A stretch of DNA of 64,000 nt from Hirudinaria manillensis. Taxonomy: Eukaryota; Annelida; Clitellata; Hirudinida; Hirudinidae. The stretch is taken from the NCBI GenBank assembly GCA_034509925.1, contig CM067526.1:7276501-7340500 (forward strand). Direction: 5' to 3'. Below, piece by piece: positions 11,501-23,500 of this stretch (its first letter is position 1; each line of letters starts with the position of its first letter). Both the position numbers and the translations under genes were made by a program. The notes under the pieces are model-generated. The model was not told the DNA's origin, made no database searches, and saw only the letters and a program-made list of their open reading frames with translations.

Positions 11501-14500
11501 AGAATCTCAGTGTTTTGAAGTGGTCTGCTTGATCTCCAGACAAATTCTATTTGAAATGTGAAGATTACTTGCAAATCAAGTATATTCTAATAGCACTTTG
11601 GAATTGCAAAAAGCTCCGAGTGAGGAGCAGATATAGTTGAACAATCAGAGGTTGAAACTCTTCATGAAATCAATGAAGGATCAAACTCAGGAAATAATTT
11701 TAAAAAATGGTGACAAAACACATTTATTGAACTTATTTATTTTATATGTTAAACTCTAAACAGCTGAAAAATTAAGATTTTTGACCGTGAAGGTCGCTAA
11801 TTTTCCGTTTTTATCTTATTTCCATTTTTTGCTTAAGTTACAAAATATTGTTATTTGAAATCACTGAAATTGACATCTTCTAGTAGCTGATGAACATTTA
11901 TATATCATGGCCATAATTGGTGTATATGACTGGTATCAACAAAATTATGGTTAAGAAAAGTAAGTATCACAATCTTCTTGTACATGTCTACAAGTTGGCA
12001 ATAAAGTTTTTCCAGGAAAAGGAAATGAAGATTATGAGTTGACCAGTTTTATCACCCGACCTAACCCAGTCGAAAACTCTTGGAGTAATATTGCTAATGA
12101 ACTATATATGAAGGTGGAAAGGCATATTTCACAAAAGAAAGAGCTGGAAGAAGCCATAATGAGGATGTAGAATGGCCTGGAAAAAGAATATCTAGAAGTA
12201 CTTATTAAATCAATGGAAAATATATGCATTAAAATTTTACACAATAAAGGACACATCATTAATTACTAAAAATGTAAAGGTTAACTTAATAATTTAAGTA
12301 CAAATTGAATTTGTCCAAAATGTTTGTAACCTTTTTCATGTCCAGTTTTGGATTTTTTGATGAATTCGTGAGCACTGTTTTTTCAATACAAAAGATATTT
12401 TGTACAAATGTGCAATGCCATAACTTATTTATTAATTCCAAATTGGTATTTGATAAGTTCAATATTTCAAAATTTTTACATGCACTATAAACTCTAGCTC
12501 TGTTTTAGTATTAAATTATAATTGTTTATATTCAATTTTGGATCTCACTGGTGCAGGAATTTCCTTCTTCAAATCTTCTGGTTCTGTCAAACCCCTTTTG
12601 TCCTTGTCATTGTATCAAAACAACTCCTGGTTATGAGAGGCCTTGTTGTGAAATACCTGAAAAGTGACAATTTCATTACTATTTCAGACATCTTAACTTC
12701 ATGTCTATGGAACATTCTGCTCGATCTTCCTTTGTCAAAATCAGCAACCATTTAGAATCAAGAATACTTTGAAGTCGCAATTACAATTAGCCAATCTTTT
12801 AAATGCCTTACATAAATTGATGTGTGAAGACCTTCCTAACAGATTTGTATAGTGCTCTCACCTGAGGGCGCTCCCTAGTGGCACAGGCTGGGTATTGAAC
12901 ACGTCACGTCACGTGCAGGAACATTAACCATTCAGCCACCTGCTCGCCTTTCAGTCTAAGATTTATCTCATAGTCATTTTAGCAAAACGTTCACAGATTT
13001 GCTCATAGACACAGAAAATCAGTTATATCACAAAAAGTCATAACTTTAGTGCTCCTAAATGATAACCCCATTCGTTTATTGGATTTCATCTCTATTTGGA
13101 AAATAGTACTATTGTTGTAACCCAGTTATATTATCTTTTAAGACAATTTATGTATAATTGCCAACCCTAATTTGTTAATGAAAAATTATGATTCAAAGTA
13201 GACCAAAGTTTGTAATCATGTTACAAATAATGTAATGTAAAATCATGAAATATTTCTAGATTTTTCTTTTTTATCTGACTCTTAGTTCTAAAAAGATGAT
13301 TCAGAGTTTCGTGAATTTTTGTTATGGTTGTTTGGTTAAGTATCCAGTTATTTTTATGAATTTAAACATAATGGCTTGATTTAAGCGACATTTACTAAAA
13401 TAAGCTTGTAATTGAAAGTCTAAACTTGTCAAGTTCATTTATTTAAGGTTTTCAGCAGAGAAAGAGCAAATGATTTCTGCTATGAATTCTTCTCAAAAAC
13501 AAATACATGATTTGGATACAGAACTTTCTAGGCTCATTGGAAAATGTGCTGAGCTTACCATCTTGCAGCAAGATTTATTGTTGGAGAAAACAGAATTGCA
13601 GAAGGAATGTAGTTTAAAGTTGAGTGAACTTGATATTACAAGTCGAAGCTTATCTGACCAGATTTCAACTTCAGAAAATTTGAGAAGTGAATTATCTTGT
13701 TGTCATGCAAAAATAAAAGAATCTGAAGACTGGATTAACTCACTTCAACAAGAAAATAATTGCTTACAAAAAGAAAAAAAAGCACTTCAGAGAGATTTTG
13801 AAGGAAATAAAGCTTATTTAAGCATGCTTATTGAGCAACAAAAGGAAGAAGCTACTAAGAGATTGGAAATGGAACATGAAAAGAATAGTACTGTCCTAGG
13901 TATTATAACTTATAAATATTGTTGCGCATTGTGTCCAGCATTATCAAGCAATGTAACTGTGTTTAATTTGAAAAGGTAAACTGGTTTATGCCTGCAGATC
14001 AATGATTTCCCATTCTTTACACCAAGGTAAAAGCACTAACTTTTCAGAACTGAGATGCACTGCTAGTAAGTATAGTTTTATTTTGTCTCATTTTAAAACT
14101 CAGTATGAACTTTTCTAAATTATAAATAATTACCTGCTAATTAAGAAATTATTTATGAAGATTAATAAAAAAGTAAATTATAAGATTCAACCAAGGTATG
14201 AATGTAATCAATAAATTGATTTAAAAATATGAATAGAAATTTTGCAAGTAAATGAAAGAAAATTCTCTTGTGTGGTTTCCTTTGAAACAGATTATCTTGT
14301 TGAAAATATTGATCCTACGATTAAATCTCTCCAACATTTAGAAGACACTTTGACAAAAGAAGATAATCCAAGTAGAGTGCTTTATAGATTTTGTTAATTT
14401 TTATTAATTACCACTTTAGAAGATATTCAGTTTAGATATGCTCAATGTGTTGCACATAACCACCTATACTATCTATACTATTTTTTATTTTTTATCTATA

Positions 14501-17500
14501 TTTTGTAGAAAGTCAAACTAATTCATAAAGTTCATGTTTTATTTTTGGTATTAACAAGATTTAGATAAAAACAGTAAAGAAATAACTTAATAAGACAATT
14601 TTATGAAATTTTTTTAAAAACACTTTTATCTTGAAATAAAAAAACTAAGGAGTAATAATTTTGCTTAGATGCTACCTGAAAGTAAATAAATTTTTTAATG
14701 ACTGAAAAGAAAAGCTGGGCTACGATATATTATTTAATTAAGTAATAAATTTAATGAACTATATTTTATAATTATAAAACAAGTTTTAATTTTTGTTCAG
14801 CAGTAGTTTCAATATTAACACTACTTATATATTACACATAAGAAATATTATTGGCACATCAATTAGAGTATTATTGGAGATAGAAATGGTCCCTATCCCA
14901 TACCACTAGCCCTGTATGAGTCTCAATCCCCACTCCATCCTCACTAAAATAAAACAATGAGTGATGAAATAGGACCCTTAAGTATCATTAGAATATTTAT
15001 TTTATATTCAAATCATGTAGAAATAAACCATCTAAATCTGGATGAATCTGTTTTCACTTGTGGTTATACAATCAAATGATCTTTTGGAAAACTTGCCAGC
15101 AAGGAATTGGTAGAACTGCTCTTGCTAATTTTGCCAAGCTTGAATAAGGATCAGACTTTTTTTCCTATAACTTAAGGTTGTATCTGTTTCTATGTTTGGC
15201 AGTAGCACTCTACCTCATTTAGTTGGAATTCTCCTGGTTCACTGAATAAAACCTTGCTCTTTCCTTGGATTTCCAAATAACTTAGAGTGGTTATTTTGTA
15301 TTATTTTCAAAATAACTGCATATTAAGCGATCAAATGTAAAACATGCAGCAAAATGAGTGACAATAGGAAAAGGAACTACTACAAAAGCAGAGGAAACCA
15401 AAAAAACTACAAATAGGTAAAATAAACTTCAGTCATCTGCATGAGAAAGAATTAGAATGAAACTTTCCATGTGATAGTTTGCCTCAGGATCTTACCAAGC
15501 AAAGAATGCATTATGACCTGCATATCAATAATGTAATGGCCACCATCTAGTCATCCTCAGATACCTGTACTCACTAGAGTACTATCAGGGCAGGTTTGGA
15601 CAGCTTGCTGACTTTTTACAAATGAAATGGTCCTTCAAAGAGGGCATTGAGCAACCATTGGTTCCATTCTTCAATCTTCAATGATGCCTTCTGTTGGAAT
15701 CTGGTAGAAAATAAATTTAAGGCTGTCTCAACAGAAAACTATAGTTTAATATTTTATTAAAAATTTACTAATTTCACCTAAAACCTTGTATTGGGTTTCA
15801 CATTTGCAATAAATATGCAAATTTGGACATTCAGGATATTTGATGTTTCTATCAAAACGCAGAAAGCAAGAACAAGGCAAATTATCAAACAACTTGTTCT
15901 CATTTTTCCTGGTTATTGTTTTTATACTTTTATAATAACAAATCATATATCATGATATTAAATGTGTTTGATGTGCAGGGTAAAAAATTGGTGTGTGCCT
16001 TTACTCCAGTGTTTTCACTAATGATAATGATTTTGGTGCTATAGTGCATTCAGAATGTGATCACTATGGATAGTTCTACAAATGTTGAACAGATCACATA
16101 ATATTACTGAAAAACTGTGCTTTCAGCTTATCTTAGCCACTCTGTTATATCTCTCTTAATAAAGAATAAAGAAACTTTAATAGTGTCAAAAATATGAAAA
16201 TAGTTCATTGTAACTCACATTAAAAAAAAAAGTTCAACATCTGGTCCATCAAACTACAGACCAATGTCACTGACCTGTATTTGCTGTTGAGTCCTGGAAA
16301 AATATTCAATAATAAAATCTAGCATTTCAAGGTTAGATATAAGTGGCAACCAACTGAGATTGGTATTCTGTAGGATTGCTGATAAAGAGATAATGACAAT
16401 ACTGCACAATTTGTGTTTGTTAATGTTTAGCAATAATTGTATTTGGCTAATATGAGTACATTTCTTAATTGGTGTGTGTTTTAACCTTTGCTGAGGGCAC
16501 ACCTTGGTAGGAAAAGTTGCAAGTTTGACACATGATGATTAGTGCCTTAGGAGTGCCATCAATGGATTGATTAGGTCAGCCAGTAATACAAGATGTGATG
16601 AGTAGTTTACTAATGAGGAGGGGTTATATCACCAAAGCACTTGTACAAGCATAACTAATTATTATTCCATGATTTCTTACTTACATGCAATCTAATTCAA
16701 ATATCTTAACAGGTCTCTGGCTGGATCCAGAAATGTTGCTGAGCAATTTGATCAACTTTTCATTTTTGGGGAGTGAGATCATTGAACTTGCCTTAGCTAC
16801 CGCTCATTCAGCTTCAATTGATGCAGGAGAAGGTAATTGTCTTTAAAAATTGTTGCCACTCAAAATCTTCAAACATTTCAGCCCTTTGAAGCCCCTGGTG
16901 CTCTCCAGGGATGGGCAGTGATCAGCTGACTGTCAGTGTCAGTTTTCCATTCTGGATTCACCTTTTGGCTACAGGGTCTCCCATTGACCTTCTTATGCTG
17001 TCCATGTCTTGTAGGACTGGAGCAACTCTTGAAAGCTCTCATTTGTTTCTTTGTGTCACTTTATTGCCTAACTGACCATCTTGCCTTTGTGTGGCTCTCA
17101 GTGGCCTTCATACCTGCCAAGTTTAGCCATTTGGGCAGAACAGTCAATTCTACTAAGATGGTGGCCTCCATTGATGGTGACATAAGCATCATGTCTGGCA
17201 ACTGCTTAATAGGGTATGCAAAGGTCAGCCAGACATCTTTCACGTGTCGCTCCAGGTAAGAATTTTCTGGATACCATCTTCCCATGTTGTCTATTTAACC
17301 CTGCTGTGAAAACTGTATGGCCTTTGCGACTAGGTCTTGCTCTTTTTGCCTCCTCTCTCGACCAACCATCATGCCTTGGATCACTTTTGGAAATGGTTTT
17401 ACCTTAATATAAATGTTACAAGTTTAAAAAATTGCAAGAACAAATTTTTGTATTAAATTGGATTCTGAACATTTAATGTTTTTATTTTAAAGCAATGTCA

Positions 17501-20500
17501 GATTTAGCACAAAATATTGGTGAACGTATTAAAGGACTTCTGGATATCATAAAACCAGGTTTTATTTTAATTAATTAAGGAATACATAAGTGAAATTACA
17601 TATTGCCATTGATACTTTTTTTAAGCAGAAATCATTGAAAAAAAAGAATTCTTAAGTCAGTCAAGACTTATCAAGAATTTATTGGAAATGCTGTGCTTGC
17701 AAGCAACTGACTTGATCCCAAAATTTGAAGATATTGAAACAGAAAAGATGGATGACCTAGTTGAAAAAGAAATGCAGCAAACCTCAAAAGCTATTGAAGA
17801 AGCAGCATCTCGAATAGCTGTATTCTCATTTACTAATTTTAAATGAAACATGAAACATGAACATGAGAAGATTGGTATGAATCATTTTCAGAAAATGTTG
17901 GCAAGCTCAAGGTCCCAGCAGAGTGGCGTACAACTTGAAGTCAATGAAAAAATTCTTGACAGTTGTAACACTTTGATGATGGTTTGCTTGCACATACCAT
18001 GGCTTCATATATATATACTATTTTTATATGTGACTTTGTTTCAGAAAATTAGAATTTTAATCGAAAAGTCAAAATTTTTGCAAAAGGAGATTGTATCACA
18101 AGGAAGGGTATGTAAATTAAGCTGATTTTAAGTAAGGATATCATTATATTTTTAGAGGGAGGAGTGACAACTTTTTTATTTTTAAAATTTTCCATGAGTT
18201 GATAACTTTTTCCTATTTGTCAGTTTCATAAATTTTATAGAAATTGTTTTATTTTTAAAAGTTTAAGTACTTATGCTTTAACTCTTAGATGCCTAAGATA
18301 GCAAAACTTATGGTTTCATATGAGTGGTGGTACAAGTGTGTTATGAAACATTTAAGCATGTTAAGCATGCAGTTCATTATGAAAAGTAATTTACCTGTCA
18401 CTCAAAAAATATAGAAATGTATTTTAATTCATGTAATATTTACTCAAAGGAGCCATCCATAAGCCAATGCTTATAAGCATGGAAGTGATATAATTAGCAA
18501 TGCAATAGAGAAGGGTTGTGATTTAATAGTGTTATTTATTTTAAAACAAACAACCATCAATATTTTGTACATATTTAAGTAACTAGTATTTTCAAAAGAT
18601 TATTCATGATTGAATATAAGGAAATCATGTAATGTGGCCTTTTATGTGTAATGTTGTACATAATATTGTCATTGCAAAAAATCCATAAAGTTTTTGAGTG
18701 ACCTTGTCTGTCATTTTTTATGTCTAATGGGGGTTAACAAAGTTGTTTGCTTCCCTTGTTTTTTAATTTTCAAACGAAAGTGGCTTTTCACTCTTGCAAA
18801 AAAATATTCACATGCCATTATCACACAAAAAGATTCTTAGAATCTTGGAAAAACAATCTTTGTGATATGCTTATACTACCACTCAGGCTTCTAGGGGTTA
18901 ACAAGGTAGAAATTATTTGTTATTTGTCCCTTTTGATGGCACATCCATCTCTGAGGGATCAATTTAATAGATAACAGATAACTGATTCCAGGGTACAAGT
19001 AGTGTTAAAGACTTCTATAAAAAGCATCATAGGTGGACAGAAGGATTAATTTCTGCAGCAAAAGCAGTTGGATTTGGAGCAAGCTTATTAGTGTTTGTAC
19101 TTTGTTTTAACAAATTTGTTTGATTTTTAAGTGCAAAATACAATACTTTACAATACCATAAATTAAAGTAGTATGGATAATAGATGTAATATTAAAGATA
19201 TCTAGGAAAGGGATGATCTCATATGACACAAAAAGCACCTCTAATGCTAATGTTGTAGTTGTAAAACTGGAAAAATGTTTAAACTCGAAAAATCATGATT
19301 TCAAGCTCATTTTCCTCTTTTTTATGGAAAAAGTTCTTTAAGAATTGAGAGATTGTTATTCATTAGTAATGATTAAAGAATGTTTGATAAACTGATTTTT
19401 TTTCTATAAACTTCTCAGCCATTTCTCATAATACATTGAAGTCTTGCTATTATTATAGAAATAATTTATGAAGATTGATATTTGAGTGCTAGTCATGCAT
19501 CATTTGAACTATTTCACTTAACTGGTTTCTTTTTTATCACATAATGTCTTCCAGTCTTTTTTAGATCCAGCTAAGAGATCACCATGTTTTACTTTGAACA
19601 ATTTATTTAGAAATTAGTGAGATCAACAGTTAATACTACCAATTTCTTCTTTTACAGAAATTGAATGTTTGTACATTATGTCTGTTGAAAAAGCCTAACC
19701 TTGACCCAGATAATGTTAGCTCTTATCAGCTCCAATCTCTATCTTCTCAAAAATCTTAGAGTGCCTCATGCTTAGCACAGTTATAAACCATCACAAACTT
19801 CTCCCCCAAGCATCAATCTATCACCAACATTATTCAACTGAAAGTGTTATACTTCTGGTCTCCTCAAACTCCTCTAAACCAGAGCTTTTAAATCTAGAGC
19901 TTTTGGCATCCTTTGACACTGTTGACTAATATATCTTTCTCCAAAGACTCAAGCAGCCATTTGGCTTCACAGGCTATTTCACTGCTGATCATGACTTTTC
20001 TGTTGGTCACAGTCAATTTGCATCATCCAATGCCTCCACAATCTGTGGAGTCATCCAAGGTTCAGTCCCAGAGCCACTCCTATTCCTGTTGCAGAAGGCT
20101 GAACTCAAAAGCATCCTCCATTCTCATGAATTCTATTACCACTTGTATGCTGATGCCATGCAAGTTTGTATCTACTGTAAGCCTGGTCAAACTGAGGCTC
20201 TATCCTCTAGATTCTCTCATTTGTGGAAGCTATTGGTGACTAGATGTGTGTAGGAAGTAAATCTTTATCTGCTTGGTAATTTTGCATAAGTTGGATGTAG
20301 CTTCATATGCTTTTTGAAGGACCTGATTATGTCACCACTTTGGCAAGGATAATTGCTAAGCACATGGTGCAATATCACAGTCTGCACTGGGTTTAAATTA
20401 AAAGTAAATTTATTTTCCAAAATAAAATTGGATTTCAGTGAGACTTAAATGGAGGCAAACTTTTTACAACAAAAATATTGGAAAGTCTATTTGCCAAGTT

Positions 20501-23500
20501 TCTGACAAATTAAGTAGAAGTAAGAATGTCATTACCTATTTGACTCATCAGTTGTATCATTCATCATTATAAAGCTTTTCTGGCCAAACACAGTCAACTA
20601 AAAGAGATATTACATGATATTGAAAACTGAATTTGAAATAAAACTTTATTTGTAATGCCATATTTTTGTGGGGTTCAGGTGAAAAAGGCAAGCAATCTGG
20701 GTGAATCTGTTTTCCTGTAACATTCATGGATAATTGTGAATTGCTTTTCAGAAGACATCAGAAAGATCCTTTAGAAGATGATCACTCTGAATTAAATTTA
20801 GGGAAATAATTAGTTTAGATAATTAAGATATTTATTGTAGTGAGGTAATATTAATTTATTAGTTTTTATTATTACAGAATGCAATCAAGTTTATTTCATC
20901 ATTGTTTTATATTCTAAATCTTTGGGATGCCTCTATAATAGCTTGTTCATGTTAAATAAACAGTAAAGTATCTTCAATCCTAAGTGCATTCTTCTGTATT
21001 ACTTTAGCAAAATGAATTAAAAATATATTATTGATTTTTGTTCATTCATAAAGCTTTTTGTTGTGCAGTACAAATTTATTAAAATGATTTTATTAAAGTG
21101 ATGAAGCAGACAAAGTTGTTGGTGGAAAAGGGAAATTTGAAGAGCTGGTAGTATGTGCTCAGGAAATATCAGCCAGCACAACCCAATTAGTTGTTGCATC
21201 AAAAGTAAAGGCTGAGCGAGATAGTGAAAATTTGAGCAATCTTTCTGAAGCTTCCAAAGGTGTTTCAGAAGCTACTGGTCTTGTGGTTGCCTCTGCTAAG
21301 AGTGGAGCTGAAAGAGTTGAGGAGTTAGGTTAGTACAGTTATTTGGCTTATTTATAAAATGTTTTTCAAATGGATGATTTTGAATTTTTATTAACATACT
21401 TAAAATCTGTCAACTTTTTAGAAATTTTCGATTTCTCCAAGCTTACTCTTCACCAAGCAAAACGGAAAGAAATGGATTCCCAGGTCAGAGTGTTGGAGCT
21501 AGAAAGTTTATTGGATAAAGAAAGGAGAAAATTAGCTGAACTTAGAAAAACTCATTATCAATTGGCAGGAGAATCTGAGGGATGGGAAGCAAATGTAAGA
21601 AATGTCTCTTTTATATAAAGCTAACCAGCTAAAGTAGACATTTTTGCATCATTCATACATCTACAAAGGAATTTCTATCAAAGGAAATTTTATGTAATGA
21701 TAATATGTGATATGTAATACGTGAGCTCATTTCATCTTTGGGCAATAGTGCCACAACCCATTTGGAATTATACAATATGCTGGCACGAAAAATAAAATTC
21801 CAATTATTTCAGAGAATTAAAAATCAATGTTCTATAAGAATATAATTAACTAGTCAAAAACAGATTTTCTCTACATATTGCCTTTTTTGGCAACTTTTTT
21901 TGAAGAACTAGACTGAATTATACCAATTTAAAGACTCACTTGTTTATTCAATGTTATTCTTAAATATTTTAGTTTGCATTTTTTTTTTTTTAAATTGTCT
22001 TTTGTTCTCATTATTTCATTATGTTGTGCTCGGTCTATCCTAATGTGCGTCGGCAGTGCCTTGACATCCTAGGACTTGGATAAAAAAGGCACTTAAAATA
22101 TTGGAGGAATTGAATTATCTTCCTTTTCAGACAGATGTGATGCTTCTTGCAATCATTGTACTGCATATATTTGCTCAAAGTTATAATTAGTTCATATTCC
22201 TATTATCACTTAGTGTTTTCTCCTGCATAGGAATTAATATCTTATTACAGTGATCATAAAGCACAAAATGCATTAAGATTTCATATATAAAGAGTGACAT
22301 TAAATCATTTTTTTATTTACATATCTAGGCAAATATTTAAAGTGCACATGCACAAATATCCAAAAAGAGTGAAGGCAGTCCTATTCAAACATAAGGTTTT
22401 ATCACAAAGTCATAGTTATAGACATGCGGTTTTCACTGATTTTGTGTTTATGGTGCCCTTCAATGTTTTGATAAGCTGCCTTTTGAAATGTATTCCATTC
22501 TTTATTCATTTTATGGAGAACTGCATTCACTTATTTCTTTTCTTGTGCCAGATTCAAATTTTACAGTATTCTGTTTCTCACTTTTCAATTTCTGTCACAA
22601 CTTTATCAATATTTCCAATAACCATTTTCCTAGTTGTATTGATCAGTCCATTGATCACTCAATTACAGAATCTTATGTTCAATTAGGCATTTACAATTGT
22701 TTCTATATTCAATTCTTCATGAACATATTTATATGAACAAATATGAAAAAGATTGCCAAATCATATCAAGCCCTCTTATGATGTTGAGGATTCCTTTTAT
22801 TCCAGAATATTTTCACAAGGTTTTTTCCCTTCTCTCCTGACTATTCTCACTAGGCTATTCATGTGATGAAAAACTGTCCAAAATGAGCACAATAGTAGCA
22901 GTGGGAAATTTAACTCAGCCCACAACAGAATACCCACCCAGTGTTGACATTTTGTAATATATATTTGTGCTTTGATATGATTCAATTTAGTGAATAAATA
23001 TTAGACATTTATTTAAAATGTTCAATAAAAATATTTCATTTTATGTAACAAATATTGTCCTGCTGAAAAACAAAGTCATTTTTATGGAAACCATAAGCAA
23101 ATGGAATGAGAAAACTGGAACAGTTCTTGATATAATCCTTAGGTGCCAGTTTTTCATGAATAAAGGATAATTCTGTCTGACCGCAGGCTGAAAATCATCC
23201 CCAGAACATCAAAGCATCTGCAATATTTCTAGACAATAATCCTATTACTCTTCCTAAATCATGCCAGTAATGCTGTCATCCATCAGGGCCATCAAAGTTA
23301 TAGAAACAATTTCATCCCCATAATCGACCACATCTTTTGCCAATTCCTGCCTTACTTTTCTTGATAGGTATGAACTTTTGATGTCACTTGTATTTTAATA
23401 TTTTGCTCTCCTGCACCTGTAGAATTACTGAAGTACAAATTTAGTAATGAATGAACTCAAAATTTTACTTGAGTCCCCTAGAACGAGAATTCATTGATCC

